Below, piece after piece: positions 13,710 through 21,080 of a stretch of DNA of 21,945 nucleotides. Positions within the stretch are counted from its first letter, which is position 1. Each line of letters begins with the position of its first letter. The stretch is from Bacillota bacterium (GTDB taxonomy: Bacteria; Bacillota; Clostridia; Christensenellales; CAG-138). The notes under the pieces are model-generated. The model was not told where the DNA came from, searched no databases, and was given only the letters and a program-made list of their open reading frames with translations. The stretch is taken from the NCBI GenBank assembly GCA_023451115.1, contig JAEXFV010000036.1, positions 1 to 21,945 on the forward strand. The letters run 5' to 3'. The translations under genes were made by a program, and so were the position numbers.

Positions 13710-14219
13710 ATGCAGAGAGATAGACGTTTTGAGCAGGAAGCGCCCGAATTCAAGGAGCGGCTGGTTTCCATCAACCGCGTTGCCAAGGTAGTAAAGGGCG
13801 GCCGGAACTTCCGCTTTTCCGCTCTGATGGTAGTGGGCGATGAAAACGGCCGGGTCGGCGTTGGCATGGGTAAGGCCGCTGAAATCCCCGAAGCAGTCCG
13901 CAAGGGCATCGAGGACGCCAAACGCCACATGATCAACGTGCCCATCGTAGGCACCACCATCCCCCATCAGGTAGAGGGCAAATTCTCCAAGGGGCATGTA
14001 CGCATGCTGCCTGCTGAAGAAGGTACCGGCGTTATTGCTGGCGGCCCCGCCCGTGCGGTGCTGGAAATGGCCGGTATCAAGGATATCCGTACCAAGAGCT
14101 TTGGCTCCAATAACCCTGCTAACTGCGTAAAGGCCACCTTGAACGGCCTGCAGCAGCTGCGTACCGTGGAGCAGATTGCCCGCCTGCGTGGCAAGACGGT
14201 CTCGGAAATCCTGGACTAA
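13710..14219 (+). CDS. rpsE: 30S ribosomal protein S5
   Basis: A 169-residue S5. The double-stranded RNA-binding domain follows a short N-terminus: FKERLVSINRVAKVVKGGRNFRFSALMVVGDENGRVGVGMGKAAEIPEAVRKGIEDAK, then GTTIPHQVEGKFSKGHVRMLPAEEGTGVIAGGPARAVLEMAGIKDI. S5 takes part in decoding accuracy and the mRNA entry helicase. The loop around VVKGGRNFRFS, where spectinomycin resistance changes are known, looks ordinary. AAGGAGGAAC precedes the ATG. Confidence 0.98.
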   Translation: MQRDRRFEQEAPEFKERLVSINRVAKVVKGGRNFRFSALMVVGDENGRVGVGMGKAAEIPEAVRKGIEDAKRHMINVPIVGTTIPHQVEGKFSKGHVRMLPAEEGTGVIAGGPARAVLEMAGIKDIRTKSFGSNNPANCVKATLNGLQQLRTVEQIARLRGKTVSEILD

Positions 14220-14238
14220 TTCGAGAGGAGCGACGAGT

Positions 14239-14418
14239 ATGGCACAGTTAAAAATCACGTTGGTGAAGAGCACCATCGGCGCCCTCAAGGATCAAAAGGC
14301 CACCATCGAGTCTTTGGGTTTGAGGAAAATTAACAGCTCCACGTTGCAGCCGGATAATGCCTGCACCCGTGGAAAAATCTTTAAGGTAAAACACCTGGTC
14401 AAGGTGGAAGAAGCGTAA
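14239..14418 (+). CDS. rpmD: 50S ribosomal protein L30
   Basis: A 59-residue L30, the normal bacterial size. KITLVKSTIGALKDQKATIESLGLRKINSS and a final GKIFKVKHLVKVEE match the family. L30 binds 23S rRNA helices on the 50S solvent side. GAGAGGAGCG precedes the ATG at 14239. The open frame extending back to 14176 lies in rpsE. Confidence 0.96.
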   Translation: MAQLKITLVKSTIGALKDQKATIESLGLRKINSSTLQPDNACTRGKIFKVKHLVKVEEA

Positions 14419-14439
14419 CCAGAGGAGGTGTACGTCCCC

Positions 14440-14883
14440 ATGAAACTGCATGAATTACAGCCCGCTCAAGGCGCCACCCAAACAAGAAAGCGCGTGGGCC
14501 GCGGTACCGGTTCCGGTATGGGCAAAACCTCCACAATGGGCCACAAGGGCCAGAAGGCCCGTAGCGGCAGCAAGAAGAACGGCTTCGAGGGCGGTCAGAT
14601 GCCTCTGGCCCGCCGCTTGCCCAAGCGTGGATTTACCAATATTTTTGCAAAAGAATATTCTGTCATCAACATATCCGACCTGGAGCGGTTGGAGAACGAT
14701 ACCGTGGTTACTGCTGAGCTGCTCAAAGCAGAGCGCATTATCAGCAAGATCGAAAAGGACGGCCTGAAAGTCCTGGGGCGCGGAGAGCTCACCAAGAAAC
14801 TCACCGTCAAAGCGGCGAAGTTCTCGGAAACCGCAAAAAGCGCCATTGAGGCTGCGGGCGGAAGTGCTGAGGTGATTGACTGA
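14440..14883 (+). CDS. rplO: 50S ribosomal protein L15
   Basis: A 147-residue L15 with MKLHELQPAQGATQTRKRVGRGTGSGMGKTSTMGHKGQKARSGSKKNGFEGGQMPLARRLPKRGFTNI, the glycine-rich extended N-terminus of the family. It ends KFSETAKSAIEAAGGSAEVID. L15 is a late assembly protein next to the central protuberance. I chose the ATG at 14440 (family start MKLHEL) over a GTG at 14428 that lies in the ribosome binding site. Its TGA overlaps the secY ATG by one base. Confidence 0.97.
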   Translation: MKLHELQPAQGATQTRKRVGRGTGSGMGKTSTMGHKGQKARSGSKKNGFEGGQMPLARRLPKRGFTNIFAKEYSVINISDLERLENDTVVTAELLKAERIISKIEKDGLKVLGRGELTKKLTVKAAKFSETAKSAIEAAGGSAEVID

Positions 14884-16145
14884 TGTTTAAGACGTTGGTC
14901 AACGCCTTTAAGATCAAGGACATCCGTAAGAAAATATTCTATACGGGCCTGTTGATCCTGATCTACCGGTTAGGCTGTGTGCTGCCCATTCCGGGCGTTA
15001 ACGCCGCCTATATCACCAGCCAGGTGAGCAGCTACAGCGCTTTAGGGTTTTTGAACCTGCTCTCCGGCGGTGGCTTGAGCCAGTTTAGCATTTTTGCAAT
15101 GGGTATTTCCCCCTATATTACTGGCTCCATTATCATGCAGCTGCTCACCATTGCAATCCCAGCCTTGGAGCGGATTGCAAAAGAGGATGACGGCCGCAAG
15201 AAGATTGAGCGGATTACCCGGTATGTAGGCATTGGACTGGCGCTGGTACAATCCGTAGGTATTATTACCGCCTTGGGCGAAGGCGCTGTGTACAACCCAG
15301 GCTTCTTCACCTATGCGACCATCGGCATCATTGCGACTGCCGGTACAGCGTTTTTGATGTGGCTGGGCGAGCGGATTACGGAAGACGGTATCGGCAACGG
15401 TATCTCCATGATCATCTTCGCTTCCATCGTATCTCAGGTGCCGACCACAGTGGCGCAGATTATTGCGGGCTGGGGCACCTTATACCAATGGTGGATGGTT
15501 TTGTTGCTGCTGGTTCTGGCGTTGGCTGTGATTACCCTGGTGGTATATGTCAACGGCGGCGTGCGCAAAGTGCCTGTACAATACGCGAAGCGCGTAGTGG
15601 GCAGGAAACAGTATGGCGGCCAGAGCACCCATATCCCCATGAAGGCCAACGCCAACGGCGTTATGCCTTTGATTTTCACCATGACCATCACGCAACTGCC
15701 CCTGATGATCATCCAGATTGTGGATCCCACCCAGCAGGGGGGCTTCACACAGTTTTATAACAAGTATCTGGGCACGGGCACCGTGGTGTATTACATTGTT
15801 TATGCCTTACTGGTAGTCGGGTTTGCGTATTTCTATACTACCATCTCCTTTAATCCCATTGAGATGAGCAAAAACCTGCAGCAGTATGGCGGGTTTATCC
15901 CGGGCATCCGCCCCGGCAAACCAACCAGCGATTACCTGGCACGGATTTCCAGCCGCCTTACCTTGTTTGGCGCTTTATTCCTGGCGGTAATTGCAATCAT
16001 CCCCAACCTCTTGATGGGATTGGGCGGCATTCAGTCTCCATTTGGTCCTACCAGCGTGTTGATTATGGTCAGCGTAGCGTTGGAGACGGTGGATCAGTTG
16101 GAAAATCTGATGCTGATGCGGCACTACAAGGGCTTCCTGAACTAA
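14883..16145 (+). CDS. secY: Protein translocase subunit SecY
   Basis: The 420-residue integral membrane protein has the ten-helix SecY pattern. Helix 1 is near residues 18-36 (IFYTGLLILIYRLGCVLPIPGV), the plug region is LLSGGGLSQFSIFAMGISPYITGSIIMQLL (about 58-87), and the conserved RITEDGIGNGISMIIF is near 163-178. The cytoplasmic loop QYAKRVVGRKQYGGQSTHIPMKANANGVMPLIF (about 232-266) contacts SecA and the ribosome. SecY forms the protein-conducting channel with SecE and SecG. Translation is probably coupled to rplO through the one-base overlap, with GAGGTGATT as the ribosome binding site inside rplO. Placement between rplO and adk is standard for Firmicutes. Confidence 0.98.
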   Translation: MFKTLVNAFKIKDIRKKIFYTGLLILIYRLGCVLPIPGVNAAYITSQVSSYSALGFLNLLSGGGLSQFSIFAMGISPYITGSIIMQLLTIAIPALERIAKEDDGRKKIERITRYVGIGLALVQSVGIITALGEGAVYNPGFFTYATIGIIATAGTAFLMWLGERITEDGIGNGISMIIFASIVSQVPTTVAQIIAGWGTLYQWWMVLLLLVLALAVITLVVYVNGGVRKVPVQYAKRVVGRKQYGGQSTHIPMKANANGVMPLIFTMTITQLPLMIIQIVDPTQQGGFTQFYNKYLGTGTVVYYIVYALLVVGFAYFYTTISFNPIEMSKNLQQYGGFIPGIRPGKPTSDYLARISSRLTLFGALFLAVIAIIPNLLMGLGGIQSPFGPTSVLIMVSVALETVDQLENLMLMRHYKGFLN

Positions 16146-16161
16146 TGGGGCGGTGTGCAGC

Positions 16162-16782
16162 ATGAAATGTATTCTCTTAGGACCGCCGGGTGCCGGAAAA
16201 GGCACCCAGGCGGAACGCCTATGTGAACGGTATCACATGGCACATATCTCTACTGGGGATATGCTGCGGGCAGAGCGCCGGGCAAAAACTCCTTTGGGCG
16301 TAGCCGCGCAAGGCTATATCGATAAAGGAGAGTTGGTGCCGGATCAGGTCATTATCGACATGGTAAAGGCGCGGCTGGCACAGCCTGATTGCAGTGAGGG
16401 ATATCTGCTGGACGGTTTCCCCCGTACAGTAGCCCAAGCGGACGCATTGGCAGAATTCGCTTGTGTGGATGCCGTGATCAATATTGACGTTCCCTTTGAT
16501 CGGTTGGTAAAGCGCATCAGCGGCCGGCGTATGTGCCCGGACTGCGGCGCAGCCTACCACGTTTCCACCTTTGCGGGAAGCACCTGCCCCAAATGTGGCG
16601 GCGCGTTATACCAACGCGACGACGACAAAGCCGAGACGGTGGAAAACCGACTCAAGGTTTATCAGGAGCAGACGCAACCGTTGATTGAATACTACCAGGG
16701 GAAGGGGCTTTTGAAGACTGTAGATGGGGCGCAACCCATCGATGCAGTGCAACAAGCCATAGTAACCCTGCTGGGTGACTGA
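16162..16782 (+). CDS. adk: Adenylate kinase
   Basis: A 206-residue adenylate kinase that converts ATP and AMP to two ADP. The P-loop GPPGAGKGT spans residues 7-15, the AMP-binding ISTGDMLRAE block follows near 29, and DGFPRT is near 84-89. The LID domain carries four cysteines (125, 128, 142 and 145) in CPDC and CPKC, the zinc-binding form typical of Gram-positive bacteria. I chose the ATG at 16162 over a GTG at 16153 because MKCILLGPPGAGKGT is the usual start. The ribosome binding site (GGGGCGGTG) is weaker than in neighbouring genes, as expected for an enzyme inside a ribosomal operon. Confidence 0.97.
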   Translation: MKCILLGPPGAGKGTQAERLCERYHMAHISTGDMLRAERRAKTPLGVAAQGYIDKGELVPDQVIIDMVKARLAQPDCSEGYLLDGFPRTVAQADALAEFACVDAVINIDVPFDRLVKRISGRRMCPDCGAAYHVSTFAGSTCPKCGGALYQRDDDKAETVENRLKVYQEQTQPLIEYYQGKGLLKTVDGAQPIDAVQQAIVTLLGD

Positions 16783-16785
16783 GCC

Positions 16786-17556
16786 ATGACCATAAAAACG
16801 CCCGCCGAAATACAAAAGATGAGGTGCGCAGGCCAGGTTGTGGAGGAAGTGCTGAACTTGATGGAAACCATGGCAAAGCCCGGGGTTTCCACCTTGGAAC
16901 TGGATCGGGCGGCAGCGGAGCTGATCCGCAGCCGTAACGCAACGCCTTCTTTTCTGCATTACCGTGGTTACCCCAAAAGCATTTGTGCATCGGTGAACGA
17001 ACAGGTGGTTCATGGCATTCCAGGTTCTTACCGACTGAAAGATGGCGATATCGTCAGCGTAGACGTAGGCGCTATTCTGGATGGATGGCATGGAGACGCC
17101 GCACGCACGTTTCTGGTAGGGGCAGTAGCCCGGGAAACCCAGGACCTGGTGCGGGTTACCAAGGAGTGCTTCTTTGAAGGACTGCGATACGCCCGGGTGG
17201 GCTATCGGCTCTATGATATATCCGCAGCCATTCAGGCGCATGCGGAAGCCCACGGCTATGGCGTGGTGCGGGAGCTGGTAGGCCATGGCATCGGAAGGAA
17301 CATGCATGAGTCGCCCGATGTGCCCAATTATGGGAAGCCAGGCCATGGGATCCGTCTGGTAGAAGGCATGACCATTGCGGTAGAACCCATGATCAACATG
17401 GGAACCGCTGCAGTACGGGTGCTGCCGGATGGCTGGACTGTGGTAACCCAGGACGGCAAGCCCAGCGCGCATTACGAAAACACCATTGCGATTACGGATG
17501 GTGAGCCCCTTTTATTAACCTTATCGCAAGGGTTGGAGGGGGGTAACACGCGATGA
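16786..17556 (+). CDS. map: Type I methionine aminopeptidase
   Basis: A 256-residue enzyme that removes the initiator methionine from new proteins. The metal ligands of the pita-bread fold are all visible: Asp93 and Asp104 in VSVDVGAILDGWHGDAARTF, His167 in GHGIG, Glu200 in VEPMI and Glu231 in ENTIAI. His76 in VVHGIPG is the substrate-contacting histidine. No N-terminal zinc domain is present. The ATG lies three bases after the adk stop and has only a weak GGGTGA ribosome binding site, so it probably relies on coupling. Its stop overlaps the next start (ATGA). Confidence 0.97.
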   Translation: MTIKTPAEIQKMRCAGQVVEEVLNLMETMAKPGVSTLELDRAAAELIRSRNATPSFLHYRGYPKSICASVNEQVVHGIPGSYRLKDGDIVSVDVGAILDGWHGDAARTFLVGAVARETQDLVRVTKECFFEGLRYARVGYRLYDISAAIQAHAEAHGYGVVRELVGHGIGRNMHESPDVPNYGKPGHGIRLVEGMTIAVEPMINMGTAAVRVLPDGWTVVTQDGKPSAHYENTIAITDGEPLLLTLSQGLEGGNTR

Positions 17557-17843
17557 GCGGGACAGAGCAGGATTTAATTGGCCGGGTTGTGGAAAGCCGG
17601 GCAGGCAGAGACCGGGGACGGTCGTTCCTGGTGGTAGCTGTGGAGGACGCCCAATTTGTATTTGTGGCGGACGGTTGCCTGAGAAAGCTGGAAAAACCCA
17701 AGAGGAAAAAGCTGAAGCATTTGCGCTTGCAGCCGGCTACCGCCCAAACCATTCGGGTAAAGTTGCTGGAGCATAAACAGGTGTTTGATGCGGAAATTAG
17801 GAATTGCCTATTGAACCTTGGGTATAATGTGGAACAAAGCTGA
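17553..17843 (+). CDS. KOW-domain RNA-binding protein (L14e-like)
   Basis: A 96-residue basic protein starting MSGTEQDLIGRVVESRAGRDRGRSFLVV. The KOW-type beta-barrel covers residues 8 to about 45, followed by a lysine-rich stretch (KPKRKKLKHL, about 48-58) and a short helical end. Proteins like this sit between map and infA in many Clostridia and resemble the fold of archaeal and eukaryotic ribosomal proteins L14e and L27e. Whether it is a ribosomal component or an assembly factor is unknown to me. It overlaps map by four bases, and GGAGGGGGG lies 9 bases upstream. Confidence 0.88.
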   Translation: MSGTEQDLIGRVVESRAGRDRGRSFLVVAVEDAQFVFVADGCLRKLEKPKRKKLKHLRLQPATAQTIRVKLLEHKQVFDAEIRNCLLNLGYNVEQS

Positions 17844-17857
17844 GGAGGAGAACGGGC
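17823..17857 (+). promoter_or_regulatory. Possible internal promoter -10 box and infA ribosome binding site
   Basis: An exact TATAAT occurs at 17823-17828 inside the end of the KOW gene, with no convincing -35 at 17 bp. If used, transcription would start around 17835, just before the TGAGGAGGAG ribosome binding site of infA. A separate promoter for infA-rpmJ and the alpha cluster would make biological sense, but a single hexamer is weak evidence. Confidence 0.25.
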
Positions 17858-18079
17858 TTGTCGAAACAAGATGTTATCGAAGTAGAAGGCGTGGTATCGG
17901 ATTCATTCCCGAACGCCATGTTCGAGGTTGAGTTGGAAAACGGCCATAAAATACTTGCGCATATCTCTGGCAAGCTGAGGATGAATTTCATCCGAATCCT
18001 GCCGGGCGATAAAGTCACAGTGGAGCTATCCCCATATGATTTGTCCAGGGGGCGCATCACATGGCGCGCCAAGGGCTAA
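17858..18079 (+). CDS. infA: Translation initiation factor IF-1
   Basis: A 73-residue IF-1, one residue longer than the usual 72. The S1-like OB-fold is clear: SKQDVIEVEGVVSDSFPNAMFEVELENGHKILAHISGKLRMNFIRILPGDKVTVELSPYDLSRGRITWRAK. IF-1 binds the 30S A site and works with IF-2 and IF-3. The start codon is TTG at 17858-17860, preceded by GAGGAG at about 9 bases. No ATG or GTG in frame gives a complete protein. A rare start codon on an essential, abundant factor is noteworthy. Confidence 0.96.
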   Translation: MSKQDVIEVEGVVSDSFPNAMFEVELENGHKILAHISGKLRMNFIRILPGDKVTVELSPYDLSRGRITWRAKG

Positions 18080-18137
18080 TCGGCGCGGGCTGCTGGCGAT
18101 AAAAGTTTGAGTAAGGTGCAAACAGGAGGAAACGAAA

Positions 18138-18251
18138 ATGAAAGTAAGGCCTTCGGTGAAACCGATTTGTGAAAAGTGCAAGATCATCAAGCGCAAAGGG
18201 CGCGTTATGATCATCTGCGAAAACCCCAAGCATAAGCAAAAACAAGGCTAA
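18138..18251 (+). CDS. rpmJ: 50S ribosomal protein L36
   Basis: A 37-residue protein, the exact size of L36, starting MKVRPSVKPICEKCKIIKRKGR. The zinc ligands are Cys11, Cys14, Cys27 and His32, so this is the zinc-binding form. L36 is the smallest 50S protein and is involved in late assembly. AGGAGGAAACGAAA lies just before the ATG. It sits between infA and rpsM, as in most Firmicutes. Confidence 0.97.
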   Translation: MKVRPSVKPICEKCKIIKRKGRVMIICENPKHKQKQG

Positions 18252-18462
18252 TGCTCCGCTTGCGCTGCGGCGGCATTTTGCTGCCAAGGCGATGGACATA
18301 GCTGCCTCGCTGCGGCGATAGCTTGCTCCATTCAGAGAGCGGTGAAGCTTACGCGAAGGAAAAATACCTTGCCGGAGCGGCTGGCGCGGTTTTAATCCGC
18401 GCTTTCCGGCGGGCTCCATATACATCAGAAACCCCAAATATTACAGGAGGTGTAGAACCCAT
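18252..18462 (+). promoter_or_regulatory. Structured gap between rpmJ and rpsM (candidate alpha-operon leader)
   Basis: A 211-nt spacer with several hairpins and no credible gene. GGCGGCA-TTT-TGCTGCC (18269-18285) is a 7-bp stem with one wobble pair. GCTTGCTC pairs with GAGC and AAGC (18321-18348) around a 4-base bulge. GCCGGA (18371-18376) with TCCGGC (18405-18410) encloses GCGCGG-TTTTAAT-CCGCGC (18384-18402), a strong two-part stem. The last lies about 35 bases upstream of the rpsM ribosome binding site (AGGAGGTG). No promoter of good quality was found. In Escherichia coli the same position holds the S4-binding pseudoknot, so feedback control here is a reasonable guess. Confidence 0.5.
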
Positions 18463-18831
18463 ATGGCACGTATTTCTGGCGTAGACCTGCCCAGAGACAA
18501 ACGCGTGGAGATCGGCTTAACCTATATTTATGGCATCGGCCGTAATACCGCATCCAAAATCATCGCCGCCTGTGGCGTTGATCCTGACATCCGCGTGCGG
18601 GATCTTTCCGAGGCCGACGTGAATAAGCTCAGGGAGTATATTGACCATCATGTAAAGGTAGAGGGCGATTTAAGGCGCGAAGTTTCCATGAACATCAAAC
18701 GCCTCATCGAAATCGGCTGCTACCGTGGCGTACGCCACCGCAAGGGCCTGCCCGTACGCGGTCAGAGCACCAAGCAAAACGCCCGTACCCGCAAGGGGCC
18801 CAAACGCACCATGGGCGGCAAGAAAAAGTAA
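18463..18831 (+). CDS. rpsM: 30S ribosomal protein S13
   Basis: The 122-residue protein is normal for S13: MARISGVDLPRDKRVEIGLTYIYGIGRNTASKII, then VRDLSEADVNKLREYIDHHVKVEGDLRREVSMNIKRLIEIGCYRGVRHRKGLPVRGQSTKQNARTRKGPKRTMGGKKK. S13 forms intersubunit bridges and its basic tail contacts P-site tRNA. It is the first gene of the classical alpha operon and follows a long structured spacer. The ribosome binding site is AGGAGGTG. Confidence 0.98.
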   Translation: MARISGVDLPRDKRVEIGLTYIYGIGRNTASKIIAACGVDPDIRVRDLSEADVNKLREYIDHHVKVEGDLRREVSMNIKRLIEIGCYRGVRHRKGLPVRGQSTKQNARTRKGPKRTMGGKKK

Positions 18832-18846
18832 GGAGGGAGATTGGCA

Positions 18847-19248
18847 ATGGCTAAAGGTAAAATTAAAAAGACCGGCACGCGCAAGCGCCGTGAGAAGAAG
18901 AACATTGAGCGCGGTGCAGCGCACATCCGTTCCTCCTTCAATAACACCATGGTTACCATCACCGATATCGCGGGCAACGCGATTTCTTGGGCGTCTGCTG
19001 GCGGGCTAGGGTTCCGTGGCTCCCGTAAGTCCACCCCCTTTGCTGCTCAGATGGCTGCAGAAACCGCTGCCAAGGCTGCGATGGAGCATGGTCTCAGGAC
19101 CGTTGAGGTCTATGTAAAGGGCCCTGGTTCCGGCCGTGAAGCTGCGATCCGCGCGCTGCAGGCCGCAGGCCTCGAGGTGAACATGATCAAGGACGTGACG
19201 CCCGTTCCTCATAACGGTTGCCGTCCGCCCAAACGCAGAAGAGTTTAA
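18847..19248 (+). CDS. rpsK: 30S ribosomal protein S11
   Basis: A 133-residue S11 with KKNIERGAAHIRSSFNNTMVTITDIAGNAISWASAGGLGFRGSRKSTPFAAQMAAETAAKAAMEHGLRTVEVYVKGPGSGREAAIRALQAAGLEV and a final DVTPVPHNGCRPPKRRRV, all signature blocks. I chose the ATG at 18847 (MAKGKIKK) over a TTG at 18841. S11 lines the mRNA exit region on the 30S platform. AAGGAGGGAG is the ribosome binding site. Confidence 0.98.
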   Translation: MAKGKIKKTGTRKRREKKNIERGAAHIRSSFNNTMVTITDIAGNAISWASAGGLGFRGSRKSTPFAAQMAAETAAKAAMEHGLRTVEVYVKGPGSGREAAIRALQAAGLEVNMIKDVTPVPHNGCRPPKRRRV

Positions 19249-19262
19249 GGAGGCAAACCATT

Positions 19263-19889
19263 ATGGCAAGATATACTGGTTCCGTTTGCAGGCTTTGCCG
19301 CCGGGAAGGCACCAAACTGTTTTTGAAGGGCGACCGTTGCTACAGTGAGAAATGCTCTGTAACCAAGCGGCATACCCCTCCAGGAATGCACGGCCAGAGC
19401 CGCCGCAAACAGTCGGAATATGGCATTCAGCTTCGTGAAAAGCAAAAATGCCGCAGGGCATATGGGGTATTGGAATCTCAATTTCGGAAATACTTCGATA
19501 TGGCCACTAATATGCGTGGCGTAACCGGCGAGAATATGCTCTGCTTGTTGGAGCGTCGCCTGGATAACGTTGTGTATCGCCTGGGCTTGGGCGAGAGCCG
19601 CCCCATGGCCCGACAGATCGTGATGCATGGACATATTCGCGTCAATGGCAAAAAGGTTGACATCCCCTCTTATCTGGTGAAGCCCGGCGACGTGATCACC
19701 GTCAAAGAGCATTCCCGCGATATGGAGAACCTGAAGGCCCTCAAAGAGCAGGGCACTTCCAAGCTGGTTCCCAAATGGCTGGAAATGGATGCAGAAAACC
19801 TGACGGGCAGGGTGATTGCTCAGCCCCAGCGTGACGATATCGATCTAACGATCGAAGAGCATCTCATCGTTGAGTACTACTCCCGTTAA
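19263..19889 (+). CDS. rpsD: 30S ribosomal protein S4, zinc-binding form
   Basis: The 208-residue protein has an N-terminal cysteine cluster, Cys9, Cys12, Cys26 and Cys31 (CRLC and CYSEKC), the zinc-binding form. The S4 RNA-binding domain follows near residues 98-160: ERRLDNVVYRLGLGESRPMARQIVMHGHIRVNGKKVDIPSYLVKPGDVITV. S4 is a primary 16S rRNA binding protein and in several bacteria represses its own mRNA. Lying in the alpha cluster it is positioned to regulate rpsM-rplQ, unlike in Bacillus subtilis where rpsD is separate. The ATG at 19263 follows AAGGAGGCAAACC. Confidence 0.97.
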   Translation: MARYTGSVCRLCRREGTKLFLKGDRCYSEKCSVTKRHTPPGMHGQSRRKQSEYGIQLREKQKCRRAYGVLESQFRKYFDMATNMRGVTGENMLCLLERRLDNVVYRLGLGESRPMARQIVMHGHIRVNGKKVDIPSYLVKPGDVITVKEHSRDMENLKALKEQGTSKLVPKWLEMDAENLTGRVIAQPQRDDIDLTIEEHLIVEYYSR

Positions 19890-20114
19890 AGGGCTTACGC
19901 CCTTTCGCGAAACCGGCAATGCCGTTTCCGCGGGAGTTCTGGCTTGGAGGCTCTTGGCGCCTGGCGCGGGAGCTTCTGGCCGGAAAGGCGCCGGGAGTTT
20001 AAGTGGGAGACTGCTTGGGTTGCCGGCCCGTCATGGGAGCGGATGCCGTACGAGAATGTGGTGTAAGTTTATAGGGGGATTGTGCCCCTATCCCTGGGAT
20101 AAGGAGGGTATTGC
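19888..20114 (+). promoter_or_regulatory. Structured gap with direct repeats between rpsD and rpoA
   Basis: A 225-nt spacer. AAAGGGC-TTAC-GCCCTTT (19888-19905) is a 7-bp hairpin that overlaps the rpsD stop codon and ends in TTT, weakly terminator-like. CGCGAAACCGGC (19906-19917) pairs with GCCGTTTCCGCG (19921-19932) with two bulges. An imperfect direct repeat follows, CGCGGGAGTTCTGGC (19929-19943) and CGCGGGAGCTTCTGGC (19965-19980), with a weaker third copy at 19989-20000. ATAGGGG/CCCCTAT (20071-20091) forms a hairpin 10 bases before the rpoA ribosome binding site AAGGAGG. No good promoter is seen. Confidence 0.5.
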
Positions 20115-21056
20115 ATGATAGAGATCGAAAGACCCAGAATCGAATGTGTTGAAAAAACGGATTCCTACGGTAGGTTTGTGGTGGAACCCCTGGAGCGGGG
20201 CTTTGGCACAACCTTGGGGAATTCCCTCCGGCGTGTGCTGCTGTCCTCTCTGCCTGGTGTGGCAGTAACCTCGGTGAAAATCGAGGGCGTGCTGCATGAG
20301 TTCTCCACCATTGAGGGTGTGAAGGAGGATGTGACGGAAATCATCCTCAACTTGAAGGCTCTCTGTGTCAGGCTCCATTCCGACCAGCCGAAAAAGGTCA
20401 TCATTGACAAAACCGGCGCAGGCGAGGTAACGGCGGGGGATATCCTGCCGGATGCGGACATCGAGGTGATCAACCCCGAGCTGCATATTGCCACGCTCAA
20501 TGAGAAGGCACATCTCTATATGGAGATTATGCTCGATCATGGCCGCGGTTATGTACCGGCGGAGCGAAATAAACGCCCCGGTATGCCAATCGGCGAAATT
20601 GCGGTGGACAGCATCTATACCCCGATCGACAAAGTGAACTTTGCAGTGGAAAATACCCGCGTAGGGTCTTCTACGGATTATGACAGGCTCACTTTGGAGA
20701 TCTGGACTTCCGGTTCCATTCGGCCCGATGAGGCCGCTTCCTTGGCTGCTAAAATACTCAAGGAGCATTTGGATCTGTTCATCAATTTGACAGAGCATGT
20801 CCAAGGCGTTGAGATTATGGTGGAAAAGGAAGAGGATAAGAAAGAAAAAATACTGGAGATGACCATCGAAGAGCTGGATCTCTCCGTCCGTTCCTACAAC
20901 TGCCTCAAACGTGCAGGCATCAATACGGTAGACGAATTGGTGCAGCGCAATGAGGAAGAGATGATGAAGGTTCGGAACCTGGGACGCAAGTCCCTGGAGG
21001 AAGTGCAGCAGAAGCTATCCGCGCTGGGATTGACGCTGCGCAACAGCGAAGACTAA
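20115..21056 (+). CDS. rpoA: DNA-directed RNA polymerase subunit alpha
   Basis: The 313-residue protein is standard in length. The N-terminal dimerisation and assembly domain (about 1-230) has FVVEPLERGFGTTLGNSLRRVLLSSLPGVAVTSVKIEGVLHEFSTIEGVKEDVTEIILNLK and NFAVENTRVGSSTDYDRLTLEIWTSGSI. A charged linker with EEDKKEK (about 232-244) joins the C-terminal domain, whose helix-hairpin-helix elements read ELDLSVRSYNCLKRAGINTVDELV and RNLGRKSLEEVQQKLSALGL. That domain binds UP elements such as the A/T-rich stretch before the S10 promoter and many activators. AAGGAGG precedes the ATG. It is followed after 24 bases by rplQ. Confidence 0.98.
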   Translation: MIEIERPRIECVEKTDSYGRFVVEPLERGFGTTLGNSLRRVLLSSLPGVAVTSVKIEGVLHEFSTIEGVKEDVTEIILNLKALCVRLHSDQPKKVIIDKTGAGEVTAGDILPDADIEVINPELHIATLNEKAHLYMEIMLDHGRGYVPAERNKRPGMPIGEIAVDSIYTPIDKVNFAVENTRVGSSTDYDRLTLEIWTSGSIRPDEAASLAAKILKEHLDLFINLTEHVQGVEIMVEKEEDKKEKILEMTIEELDLSVRSYNCLKRAGINTVDELVQRNEEEMMKVRNLGRKSLEEVQQKLSALGLTLRNSED

Positions 21057-21080
21057 TTTTATATTAGGGAGGAAAGCATT

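Noticed and set aside
12576..18462. Shared short words such as CCGGCGGGC in the rpsH-rplF and rpmJ-rpsM gaps, suggesting copies of one mobile element
   Set aside because: Matches are at most nine bases, in GC-rich sequence, with no common order of hairpins; chance is the simpler reading.
19870..20118. An 82-codon open frame through the rpsD-rpoA gap ending at the rpoA start
   Set aside because: The ATGA overlap with rpoA is suggestive, but the start is a TTG inside rpsD without a ribosome binding site and the sequence has repeat-like low complexity; kept only as a remark in a finding.
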